Assembly: GCA_964436865.1 (NCBI GenBank)
Contig: CAYTFK010000022.1
Coordinates: 1 to 41,953 of the forward strand
Direction: 5' to 3'
DNA length: 41,953 nucleotides
Source of the DNA: JAXGPP01 sp964436865
Lineage (GTDB): Bacteria; Planctomycetota; Planctomycetia; Pirellulales; Thermoguttaceae
How positions within the stretch are numbered: the first letter of the stretch is position 1; the number at the start of each line of letters is the position of its first letter. Positions 7,841-15,824 of this stretch are shown piece by piece. Position numbers and translations under genes: made by a program. The notes beneath the pieces were generated by a model. The model saw nothing but the letters and a program-made list of their open reading frames with translations. It did no database searches and was not told the origin of the DNA.

Positions 7841-9532
7841 ATGAAGAAGGTTCTTCTGATGGCGATGGCAGCAGTCCTGCTTTTGGGCAGAACGAGCCCC
7901 TCGCCCGCACAGCAGCAAGGCAGCCAGCAGCAACCGATCGCGACCGTGGCATTCCGCGGCTACGACGAGTTGAAGAGCGACATCGAGTTCATTGGCCAGG
8001 CAGGCGGCAATCCGCAACTGGCAGCGATGGTCGACGCCGCCGTTGCGCAGCAACTCGGCCCCCAGGCAATGGCGACGCTTGATAAGGCCCGCCCCTGGGG
8101 GCTGGTGGTGCAAACCGACGGCCAGAACTTCTCTGGTTTCGCTTTTCTGCCGGTGACCGATCTCGGCAAGCTGCTCGGCGCGCTCGAGCCCAGGCTCGGC
8201 AAAGCCAGCCGCGACGGGGGGCTCTACCGTTTCGACCGCAACCAGCAGAGCATCTTCCTCAAGCAGCAGGGGCAGTGGACGCTGATCAGCAACTCGGCCG
8301 ATTCGATCGCCGCCGCCCCGGCTGATCCCGTCGCGTTGTTGGCCGGCCTCGAGAAGCAGTACGACATCGCCGCGCGGATCGCGATCAAGAACATCCCGGC
8401 CGGCGTGCGGCAGATGCTCATGCTGCCGATCCAGATGGGCATGCAAATGGGCATGCAGCGGCTGCCCGATGAGAGCGACGAGCAGTACCAGCTCCGCATG
8501 AAGATGTCGCAGCAGGCGATCACCCAGATGAACACGGCCCTCGATGAGCTCGACACATTCCAGCTCGCGCTCGATATCGACCGCCAGGCCCGCAAGGCGT
8601 CTCTGGAGTACAGCGCCACTGCCAAGGAAGGCACGAAGATGGCCCAGCAGATGGCGACGTCGGTCCAGGATCTGACCACCCAGTTCGCCGGGTTGGTCCA
8701 GCCCCAAGCCGCGCTCACGTTCAACGTCGTCAGCCAGTTGCCCGATGAGAGCATCGAGCAGATGAAGACCCAGTTCAGCGCCGCTCGCGCCCGAGCGGAG
8801 CAGGATCTGGACGACAACGATGCGCTCTCCGGCGAGCAGCGTCAACAGGCAGAGAAGCTTCTGGGGATGCTCTTCGATGCCCTTCAGGTGACGATCGAAG
8901 AGGGGCGCATCGATGCGGCGGGCACTGTCTCGCTGGAAGGCGACGCGCCCACGCTTGTGGCGGGCGCGCACGTTGTCGATCCGAAGAAGGTTGAAGAAGT
9001 GCTCAAGCAAGTGGCCGAGTTGGCCAGCCAGGAGGAGCCGAACCTGGCTCAGGCGATCAATCTCGAAGCCGGCGAGCATGCCGGCGTGACGCTGCACGAG
9101 CTGAATCTGCCCGTCGCCGCGATGGGAGATGCCGCGGCCGACTTCCACGAGATCTTCGGCGACACGCTCGATGTCGTGGTGGGGATAGGCGAGCAGAGCG
9201 TGTACCTCGCCGCCGGCGCCGATGCCAGCCAGACCCTCCAGCAGGCAATCGACGCCTCGGACCGCCAGAAAGGAGCGAAGGTGCCGCCGGCACGCTTCCG
9301 GGCCGCCCTGGGCCAAGTCGCCGGGTTTGCGAGCAAGATCGCCGAAGACGATGCCCAGCAAGTGGCCGAGACGATCCGGCGCACGCTGGCCCAGAAGCCG
9401 GGCAAGGACCACATCACCATGTCCAGCAGTGTGATCCCCAACGGCCAGAAGGTCCGCGTTGAGGTGGAAGAGGGCATCCTCGCCCTGCTGGGCGCCCTGC
9501 CCACGCTGATGATGTCGATGCAGGCAAGGTAG
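7841..9532 (+). CDS. Secreted protein of unknown function, tandem paralogue B
   Basis: 563 aa, with a signal peptide of about 24 residues (MKKVLLMAMAAVLLL, cleavage near SPA/QQQ). It shares with paralogue A the blocks FRGYDELKSDIEFIG, KARPWGLVVQTD, FAFLPVTDLGKLLG, GEHAGVTLHELNLPV, LDVVVGIGEQSVYLAAG and a C-terminal VRVEVEEGILALLGALP. It differs by a methionine- and glutamine-rich stretch around residues 188-205 (PIQMGMQMGMQ) where A has a lysine/alanine-rich helix. No catalytic motif or lipobox is seen. A good Shine-Dalgarno, AAGGAG, precedes the ATG at 7841. It ends 19 bp before the palindrome that separates it from the convergent response regulator. The family is probably planctomycete-specific, which is an inference that needs a search. 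Confidence 0.85.
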   Translation: MKKVLLMAMAAVLLLGRTSPSPAQQQGSQQQPIATVAFRGYDELKSDIEFIGQAGGNPQLAAMVDAAVAQQLGPQAMATLDKARPWGLVVQTDGQNFSGFAFLPVTDLGKLLGALEPRLGKASRDGGLYRFDRNQQSIFLKQQGQWTLISNSADSIAAAPADPVALLAGLEKQYDIAARIAIKNIPAGVRQMLMLPIQMGMQMGMQRLPDESDEQYQLRMKMSQQAITQMNTALDELDTFQLALDIDRQARKASLEYSATAKEGTKMAQQMATSVQDLTTQFAGLVQPQAALTFNVVSQLPDESIEQMKTQFSAARARAEQDLDDNDALSGEQRQQAEKLLGMLFDALQVTIEEGRIDAAGTVSLEGDAPTLVAGAHVVDPKKVEEVLKQVAELASQEEPNLAQAINLEAGEHAGVTLHELNLPVAAMGDAAADFHEIFGDTLDVVVGIGEQSVYLAAGADASQTLQQAIDASDRQKGAKVPPARFRAALGQVAGFASKIAEDDAQQVAETIRRTLAQKPGKDHITMSSSVIPNGQKVRVEVEEGILALLGALPTLMMSMQAR

Positions 9533-9551
9533 GCAATGACAGAAGGATCAG

Positions 9552-9589
9552 TGCAGAATGCAGAACGCTGACTCGTTCTGCATTCTGCA
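9552..9589. repeat. Perfect 16-bp palindromic stem-loop between convergent genes
   Basis: Arms TGCAGAATGCAGAACG (9552-9567) and CGTTCTGCATTCTGCA (9574-9589) are exact reverse complements around a 6-nt loop. Each arm contains a tandem 7-mer (TGCAGAA twice). Flanking AATGAC (9535-9540) and GTCATT (9594-9599) form an outer inverted pair. Its position 19 bp after paralogue B and 5 bp before the stop of the response regulator fits a bidirectional terminator, although only three Ts follow on the plus strand. It may also be an interspersed repeat. Confidence 0.75.
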
Positions 9590-9594
9590 TTTCG

Positions 9595-10314
9595 TCATTC
9601 CGCGTTGATCACTTCGCCTGTCACGTCGGTTCGCTGGTCCGACATTTGCAGCACCCACTGCACGGCCCGCCGGGTAAGCTCGGTGGTATTCGCCACGTTG
9701 AGCTTCTTCTTGATGTTTTCGCGGTGAGTTTCCACTGTCTTGGGGCTGAGGTGCAGCCGCCGAGCGATCTGCTTGGTGTTCAGCCCCTGACCGATGAGCT
9801 GAAAAACCTCCAGCTCGCGATTGGAGAGACCGGCAATGGGGTCACGGCTCAGTTCCTGGCCTCCCGCAATGCCGCGAAGAAGCCGGTTGGCCATCTGCGG
9901 GCTGAGGCAGATTTCACCTTGCAGGACCTGGCGGATGCCGTCGACCACGCGCTCGGGGGTCTCTCGCTTGCTGAGGTAGCCCATAGCGCCTGCCCGCAGG
10001 ACTCGTTCGGCAAACAGGCTTTCATCATGGGCCGACCAAACGAGGATCTTCACCCGCTCGCTGCGGGCCCGGAGTTGCTCAATGAGCCCCAATCCGTGGC
10101 TGTCCTTGAGCGACAAGTCGAGCACCACCACCTCGGGTCGACTGCTTTCCATCGCCTGCATGGCTTCCGTCATATCGGCGGCCTCGCCGCAGACTTCCAG
10201 GTCGTTCTCGCCAGCAATGAGTTCGCGCAACCCAGTCCGGACCACCGGGTGATCATCGACGATCAGCACCTGGTGGCGCGGCGACGCAAACGCATCGGAT
10301 GTTCTCTGAGACAT
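9595..10314 (-). CDS. NarL/FixJ-family response regulator
   Basis: A 239-aa two-component output protein. The receiver domain covers residues about 15-130, with the acidic pocket D20-D21, phospho-acceptor D66 in VVVLDLSL, switch residue S94 and conserved K116 in GYLSK. A LuxR-type DNA-binding domain covers about 161-226 (GLSNRELEVFQLIGQGLNTK, then SPKTVETHRENIKKKL). It should dimerise and bind DNA upon phosphorylation. No histidine kinase gene is adjacent, so the partner kinase is encoded elsewhere. The ATG at 10314 has a good upstream AGGAGA. It converges with paralogue B across the palindromic stem-loop. Family assignment is firm; regulon unknown. Confidence 0.95.
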   Translation of the reverse strand: MSQRTSDAFASPRHQVLIVDDHPVVRTGLRELIAGENDLEVCGEAADMTEAMQAMESSRPEVVVLDLSLKDSHGLGLIEQLRARSERVKILVWSAHDESLFAERVLRAGAMGYLSKRETPERVVDGIRQVLQGEICLSPQMANRLLRGIAGGQELSRDPIAGLSNRELEVFQLIGQGLNTKQIARRLHLSPKTVETHRENIKKKLNVANTTELTRRAVQWVLQMSDQRTDVTGEVINAE

Positions 10315-10568
10315 ACAACTTTCTCCTGACGCTACGGGCCCGTGCTTCGGGCCGGCCTTCAGGGACTATTCTTACGATTCGGCACAAAAAGTGTAGCTCC
10401 CACCGAGGGTTCAGGGGTCGGGGCATCCCCGATCCCATTGGACCCCGGGAGGATACGCCAGCACCGTGGAACGTACGGCCATTTGCGCCCGCTGGGGTCT
10501 GGCCCTTCCGAAGGGAAAGTTACACAGTCCAACTTTGGACGTGAAAACTGGTCATGATCGCGGCAAAG
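10315..10568. other. Intergenic region upstream of response regulator
   Basis: The region lies between the methylase stop and the response-regulator start, both leftward. A GC-rich hairpin with 10-bp arms and a CAT loop lies at 10414-10436 (GGGGTCGGGG / CCCCGATCCC, one mismatch). It has no T-run, so it could be a leader structure of the regulator or a weak methylase terminator. No ORF is credible here. Confidence 0.35.
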
Positions 10569-12908
10569 TCAGTAGCTTCCCGTCGCAATGTCCTGACAGA
10601 TGATATCCAGGTCGCTTTGCCCCAAATTCCACAGTCTTGCCGCCGCCCGATCAATCCGCATCTCGACATCTGTAGAATCCGCGCCGGCTGCCGCCGCCTC
10701 ATGCGCTTGGCGGCTTAGCCGGGCAAGCTCACAATGGACCCTGTGGCTCGGTGAGTACCGTTTCAGCCGCAACGACTCGATCATGCCGGGTGATCCGAAG
10801 CCTTTCCCCCCGCGGACACTCTGTGCGGCGGCCAGGAAGCCCACGACTGAGCAGTTCAGCAAAGCGCAAAGATAGTGCGCCTCGTCGGCATTCGAACAGG
10901 CGATGAGCACGCAGGTCTCCTGCGGTATGACCGGCCGCGGCCCGAGCCAGCGATCGACCACCTCTTCGACGACCGCCGCCCGCACCCGGCGGTCCATTCG
11001 CCGCCATACAACCTTTATCGGCGCGACCGTGTAACGCCCCACGTTGTACATCGAGTAGAACGGCGCCCGATCCTGATATCGTCGATAAGCCGCGCGGGCC
11101 ACGAGGCTGGGGCGAAAGCGGCTCAAATACGCATGTGTGCGGGGATACTTGGAACCGAGCATTTCCTCGTCGATTCCCTGCCGTGAGTCAACGTCCTGCA
11201 CCAACAGCACGTGGGCCGACGGGCACGCGCGAAACCGCCCGATGTCACCCCACGAAAGCAACGGATAAATCAAGTCGGATTCGAGCACTTCCTCAACCGG
11301 TTCGATGGACCGCTTGCCGCGATGGGTGATGTTACGGACTCGCACCAACTCTCCTTCCCGTCCCACAAGTTCAAGCCAATAGACACCGCTCGCGCCGCCA
11401 GTGTTGGCTCCCAGGCGGGCCCGGTAGTCGGAAGTGCCCGTCAGCGAGTCGAGGTCGACCGATAACCCGTCGGGGCGCAGAAACCACGGTGAAGAGGGGC
11501 GCGACGGATCGATCGGCTCGGCCCAATACTGCCGCGGCGACGGCTCGCCCCCTTGGCTTCTTGTCCAACGGATATAGGGTACTGGATAAATGGTGGGCGA
11601 CCCCTTCTCAAGCGTCAGAGTGGCTGTCCAGTTGGCGGCATCGAACGGGCAACGCTCGGTCAGGTCGCTCGCGCGAAGCACCTTCAGCGGCGGCCCGTCT
11701 ACACCAATCCGAAAACGGCGAAATCCGTCCCCTGCACCACGAGTCTGAAAGATGGTCTGCGTGACGACCATCGCCAGGCGACCGTGCTCGGCCAGATAGC
11801 GATCGGCAACCGCATATATGAGAAGGGTGGAGAGATCCTTCTTCGCGCCGCCGTGGCGGGCCTGGTTGGCCGACAGTGAAAACAAACCATAGCGCTGCCA
11901 GAGCGGCATGGTCGACTGCCGATAGTCGGCCGGTAGATTGTCCCAGGCGATCCACGGCGGGTTGCCCACGACCAGATCGAATGGTCCAGCCGCGGCGCCC
12001 TGGTGCGGGGCGATGTCGAGGATCGAATCGCGGCGATAGACGGGAACTTCAGCCGAAGTGACTAACGGAGCCAGTTCGCCAAGTGCGATCAGGTAGTTGG
12101 CACGAGCGGAGATCACGGCCAGCGGATTGAGATCGAAACCGACCACGGCCGAAAGCACGACTCTGCAGAGTTGCTGGGGATCCAGCCGCTGATTCTGCCT
12201 GCGTATACGGTGAATCGCCGCGGCAAGAAACGCCCCGGAACCGCACGCCGGGTCGAGTACCCGGCAATGTGGGTCGCCGTAGTACATCGCCTCGTCGAGC
12301 ACGTACTCCACCAGCCATGTTGGTGTGTAGTACTCGCCCGCTGCATGCCGTAAGCGACGGGGAAATATCGACTGGTACAAGGGAGCGAAAAAGTCCTGTC
12401 CGGCGGTCGGCGCAGTATCGGTGTAACCCGCCACTTGCCGGTCGATTCGCTCGAGGGCGCGAAGAACCCGCGGACGATCGGCTGCAAGAACGGCAAGACT
12501 TGGGTCCAAGCCGCTGCCTTTCGATGTCGGCGCCAAACGGGCAACCACGGCCTGCACGACCGCCAGGTAGTAGTCGATCGCCGCTGTCCACACGATCCGC
12601 ATGTTGACAGAGGCGGGTGAAAGGCCGAACTGCCGTGCCAGGCTCTCCAATGCCGCCGCCTGTTGCGGAGGGGGTGCGCTCCCGCCCAGCGAGCCACCGA
12701 TCGAACCCTCTTCGCCGAAGGCAACAATCGCCCCCCGCGCCAAGTCGCTTTTCAACCCGAAATCGCGGACCAGTGCTTCGGGACTGAGTTGGCCTGCTTG
12801 CGCGTCGTACACCAGGATCGAGTCTCCCACATCGCTATCGGATACGTCGCCGAAGGGCTTCATCTTCACCGAGAAATCCCTCGCGTTCAACTCCGGCCAG
12901 GACCGCAC
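10569..12908 (-). CDS. N6-adenine-type DNA methyltransferase (solitary Eco57I/BREX-like methylase)
   Basis: About 779 aa if started at the GTG at 12908. It carries AdoMet motif I (VLDPACGSGAF, near residues 217-227), the preceding GEYYTPTWLVEYVLD segment typical of gamma-type methylases, and catalytic motif IV NPPW (near 316-319), so it should methylate adenine N6. The long C-terminal half, with scattered tryptophans and a WYL-like ASGVYWLELVGREGE region, probably contains target recognition. No nuclease motif and no restriction gene lie beside it, so it looks like an orphan methylase or one with an unlinked partner. The start is uncertain: the frame stays open upstream to 13469, antisense to the next gene, and no ATG occurs before 12863. 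GTG 12908 lacks a Shine-Dalgarno site; ATG 12863 is the alternative. Confidence 0.85.
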   Translation of the reverse strand: MRSWPELNARDFSVKMKPFGDVSDSDVGDSILVYDAQAGQLSPEALVRDFGLKSDLARGAIVAFGEEGSIGGSLGGSAPPPQQAAALESLARQFGLSPASVNMRIVWTAAIDYYLAVVQAVVARLAPTSKGSGLDPSLAVLAADRPRVLRALERIDRQVAGYTDTAPTAGQDFFAPLYQSIFPRRLRHAAGEYYTPTWLVEYVLDEAMYYGDPHCRVLDPACGSGAFLAAAIHRIRRQNQRLDPQQLCRVVLSAVVGFDLNPLAVISARANYLIALGELAPLVTSAEVPVYRRDSILDIAPHQGAAAGPFDLVVGNPPWIAWDNLPADYRQSTMPLWQRYGLFSLSANQARHGGAKKDLSTLLIYAVADRYLAEHGRLAMVVTQTIFQTRGAGDGFRRFRIGVDGPPLKVLRASDLTERCPFDAANWTATLTLEKGSPTIYPVPYIRWTRSQGGEPSPRQYWAEPIDPSRPSSPWFLRPDGLSVDLDSLTGTSDYRARLGANTGGASGVYWLELVGREGELVRVRNITHRGKRSIEPVEEVLESDLIYPLLSWGDIGRFRACPSAHVLLVQDVDSRQGIDEEMLGSKYPRTHAYLSRFRPSLVARAAYRRYQDRAPFYSMYNVGRYTVAPIKVVWRRMDRRVRAAVVEEVVDRWLGPRPVIPQETCVLIACSNADEAHYLCALLNCSVVGFLAAAQSVRGGKGFGSPGMIESLRLKRYSPSHRVHCELARLSRQAHEAAAAGADSTDVEMRIDRAAARLWNLGQSDLDIICQDIATGSY

Positions 12909-12971
12909 CAGTTGGACAACGGCCGCCTGAGCCGATAACCTTGAGAAAATTGCACCCTGATCGAGGTGATC

Positions 12972-14270
12972 ATGAAAGGCGTTCCCGTTCTGGTGGTGAT
13001 TGCGGCAAGCGTGCTCGCCGCGCGTCCCGCGACGGCCCAGATCGACTTTGACCGCGAGCCAATCTCCTATCGAACCGCACCGCGTCACGATCCTGTATCC
13101 CGACTGCAGGCGAGATTGGAACAGAAGGATGTCCGGCTGGATTTCGACCCGGCGCGCGGCTACCTGTCGGCGCTGCTTCGCGAACTGAACATCTCTGCCG
13201 AATCGCAGACGCTTGTCTTTTCGAAAACCAGCTTTCAGCGGACCAAGATCTCGGCGAAACGCCCGCGGGCACTCTATTTCAATGACGAGAGCTACATCGG
13301 CTGGGTGCAGAATGGCGACGTGATCGAGATCAGCTCCATCGATCCCCGCCTTGGAGCGATCTTCTACACGCTCGAACAACGGCAAAGCGACTCGCCGTTT
13401 CTCACCCGGCAGACGGACGACTGCCTGCAGTGTCATGCGGGTTCGATGACCGACGGCGTGCCCGGCCACATGATCCGATCCATCTTTCCCACGGCCAGCG
13501 GTACGCCGGTTCTAAGCGCGGGTTCGTTCCGCACCACTTACCGAAGCCCGCTCAGCGAGAGATGGGGCGGCTGGTACGTGACGGGCACCCACGCCCAGGA
13601 GCGGCACATGGGCAATACCGCGCTTCGCGGAACCGACGACCCGGATGAACTCGACCGCGATTCCGGCGCGAACCTTACCGATCTCAGCTTACGTTTCGAT
13701 GTGCGGCCCTATCTGACTCCACACAGCGATATCGTGGCCCTGATGGTGCTCGAACATCAGGTGCCGATGCACAACCAACTGACTCTGGCCGGATATCGGG
13801 CTCAGCTTGCGAGGCAGGAGCAGGAGGTATTGAATCGCATGGCGGGCAAACCAGACGGCGAGCCGATGGAAAGCATTGACCGCCGCTACGACCAGATCGC
13901 CGCCGATCTTGTCGAGTACCTGCTTTTTGCCGGCGAAGCGCCGCTGACGGGGCCGATCCGCGGCACTTCGGGTTTTTCGTCCTACTTCACTTCACTCGGC
14001 CCTCGCGACCGGCAAGGCCGGTCGCTTCGCGAGTTCGATCTCCAGACGCGGCTCTTCAAATACCCGTGCAGCTATCTCATCTACTCCAGTGCTTTCGATG
14101 AACTGCCCGACGCGGTGAAGGTTCGGGTCTACAAACGGTTGTGGCAAATCCTCAGCGATGAAGACACGCCATCCGGACTGGCCCGGCTCACCGACGTCGA
14201 CCGCCGCGCCATCCGCGAGATACTGGCGGAAACGAAGCCCGGCTTGCCCGAGTACTGGAGGATCCCGTAG
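12972..14270 (+). CDS. Exported protein with single CXXCH haem c motif
   Basis: 432 aa. An N-terminal signal peptide (VPVLVVIAASVLAA, cleavage near ATA/QID) directs it to the periplasm, where a single covalent haem is expected at C151-L-Q-C-H155. The rest of the sequence is not similar to short class I cytochromes c: the motif sits in the middle of a long protein with a strand-rich N-terminal domain (residues 40-145) and a helical C-terminal part. A C-terminal methionine ligand cannot be assigned. The ATG at 12972 has the site GAGG 5 nt upstream, better than the GTG at 12966. It is divergent from the methylase with a 63-bp gap. Function unknown; an electron-transfer or haem-linked sensor role is inference. 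Confidence 0.82.
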   Translation: MKGVPVLVVIAASVLAARPATAQIDFDREPISYRTAPRHDPVSRLQARLEQKDVRLDFDPARGYLSALLRELNISAESQTLVFSKTSFQRTKISAKRPRALYFNDESYIGWVQNGDVIEISSIDPRLGAIFYTLEQRQSDSPFLTRQTDDCLQCHAGSMTDGVPGHMIRSIFPTASGTPVLSAGSFRTTYRSPLSERWGGWYVTGTHAQERHMGNTALRGTDDPDELDRDSGANLTDLSLRFDVRPYLTPHSDIVALMVLEHQVPMHNQLTLAGYRAQLARQEQEVLNRMAGKPDGEPMESIDRRYDQIAADLVEYLLFAGEAPLTGPIRGTSGFSSYFTSLGPRDRQGRSLREFDLQTRLFKYPCSYLIYSSAFDELPDAVKVRVYKRLWQILSDEDTPSGLARLTDVDRRAIREILAETKPGLPEYWRIP

Positions 14271-14274
14271 GCCC

Positions 14275-15558
14275 TCAGATCCGCACGAAAAGCCGCTGGC
14301 GATAAAGCCACCAGCAGATCAGCCAGAATACGATGAGGACCGACGTCAGCCGGATCATTGGCTCGTAAGCGGGATCGAACACGCTCTGGCCGAATACCGT
14401 GACGATGGCATTGCGGACCGGGGCCCAAGCCACCAGCGGCCCTAAGTGAATCCCGAGCATCGTCCAGGTCCAGCCCTTCATTAGCTGCGCCATCATATAC
14501 ATGGCGATCGAGTTCATTCCCACCACGACCAGCGGAAGCGTCCAGCGGCGAAAACCGGCAACGTCAACCACGGTGTAGAACGCTGCCAGGATCCAGACGA
14601 CGATCCCGCCGCTATACAGCGCCCAGGAGGGCGTCCAGATCCGCTTGACGATCGGGCAGATCGTATCGCCGGCCACCCAGCCTCCGGCAAACAGCAGCCC
14701 GCCGGCGACCACCAGTGCGATGATCTTTGCCCGGCGGCTCCACGCCGATCGCAGCAGTTCGCCCGCCATCAGCCCGAACAGCATCGTGGCGATCGAAGGA
14801 ATGAAGTTCAGCGTGTGGTATCCGCCCTGATTCTCAGCCAACGTCCACGTCTTGTCCCGTGGGAACAGGTTCAAGAACCACGTGTCAAACCAGCCGGCAA
14901 AATTGGCGTTCTTGTTCCAATGCGAGGCTCGACCCGTCAGCAGCGGCCAGTCGTCGGGCATCGCGAAAGCCTGGCGGTAGGCCTCCTCGCTCATATCGAT
15001 CCCCGGCTGCGGCTCAGGGTACCAGTAGAACGCCAGCCAGTAACCGACAAGGATCGCCACCGCGGCGGCTGCCTGGATCAATGCGCCGCGATCGCGGAGC
15101 AGGAACACGAACATGTAGCCCAAGCCGATCTGGGCGAGCACGTTAGTAAAAAAGAAGTTCGTCCGTTCCGACCAGGCGGAAGCCAGGAACACACCGAGCG
15201 CCACCAGCACCAGTGACCGCACCAGCGCGTGACGGAACATGCGGCCGTACGAGTCGCCGCGTTCGGCACGCCGCGCGTAGGAGTATGGAATCGCCACACC
15301 GACCATGAACATGAACGCCGGCTGTATGAGGTCCCAGACGGCGCAGCCGACCCACGGCACGTGGTCGAGTTGTGGGGCTATCGACGTCCACGGCCAATCG
15401 CCGGTGGCTTTGGCGACCTGTGAGATCCCCAGTCCAGCCGACGCCATGGCCAGCATCACCAGCCCGCGATAGGCGTCGAGCGACACCAGCCGTTCCGTTG
15501 CCGGTCGCTCGGCATCGCTTACGGCCGGACTCTGCACCGCTCCACCCGTCGTGCTCAT
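14275..15558 (-). CDS. HGSNAT/DUF5009-like membrane acyltransferase
   Basis: A 427-aa multi-pass membrane protein, with about ten hydrophobic segments. The N-terminal signature RLVSLDAYRGLVMLAM (residues 23-38), the loop histidine H66 in QLDHVPWVGC and the DLIQPAFMFMVGVAIPYS stretch (76-93) match the heparan-alpha-glucosaminide N-acetyltransferase / DUF5009 family, in which a loop histidine transfers acetyl groups from cytoplasmic acetyl-CoA to extracytoplasmic sugars. Bacterial members are linked to glycan or cell-wall modification. The ATG at 15558 is preferred (GGGGGGTCGAG upstream, nine codons after an alternative ATG at 15585). The stop lies 4 bp from the end of the convergent haem protein gene. 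The acceptor sugar is unknown. Confidence 0.86.
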   Translation of the reverse strand: MSTTGGAVQSPAVSDAERPATERLVSLDAYRGLVMLAMASAGLGISQVAKATGDWPWTSIAPQLDHVPWVGCAVWDLIQPAFMFMVGVAIPYSYARRAERGDSYGRMFRHALVRSLVLVALGVFLASAWSERTNFFFTNVLAQIGLGYMFVFLLRDRGALIQAAAAVAILVGYWLAFYWYPEPQPGIDMSEEAYRQAFAMPDDWPLLTGRASHWNKNANFAGWFDTWFLNLFPRDKTWTLAENQGGYHTLNFIPSIATMLFGLMAGELLRSAWSRRAKIIALVVAGGLLFAGGWVAGDTICPIVKRIWTPSWALYSGGIVVWILAAFYTVVDVAGFRRWTLPLVVVGMNSIAMYMMAQLMKGWTWTMLGIHLGPLVAWAPVRNAIVTVFGQSVFDPAYEPMIRLTSVLIVFWLICWWLYRQRLFVRI

Positions 15559-15772
15559 GACTCGACCCCCCGTGCCTATTGGCAAGTCGTCTCAACTATG
15601 TGCTTGTTTGTCGGCTACGACAAATTCCCAAATGCGAAGCGCGACGAGCGCGCCCGCGTCGATGCCCGTATTCTGCCTGTCGCCGATGTCGCTGTCGAGA
15701 CATAGTCATCCCCATTGCCTGACTTGACGCCGCGGGGGATACTGGCGTTCCGTCGGCAACGGATTGTTGAAT

Positions 15773-15801
15773 AGGGCCCCCGGGCTGCCACCGGGGCCCC
15801 T
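15773..15801 (+). promoter_or_regulatory. GC-rich leader hairpin before the bL12-like/esterase gene
   Basis: Arms AGGGCCCCCGG (15773-15783) and CCGGGGCCCCT (15791-15801) pair at ten of eleven positions around a 7-nt loop, ending 23 nt before the ATG at 15825. No T-run follows, so it is more likely a leader structure than an intrinsic terminator. Regulatory meaning is inferred only. Confidence 0.45.
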
Positions 15802-15824
15802 CAGAGACTGGAGAGATCACTGCT

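Noticed and set aside
6956..9412. Long open frame (818 codons) on the minus strand opposite the secreted paralogues
   Set aside because: It lies exactly antisense to two genes with signal peptides and ribosome sites, has no recognisable domain, and is explained by high GC at third positions.
10414..10436. Hairpin before the response regulator as an intrinsic terminator
   Set aside because: No T-run follows on either strand, so it was left as an unassigned leader or intergenic structure.
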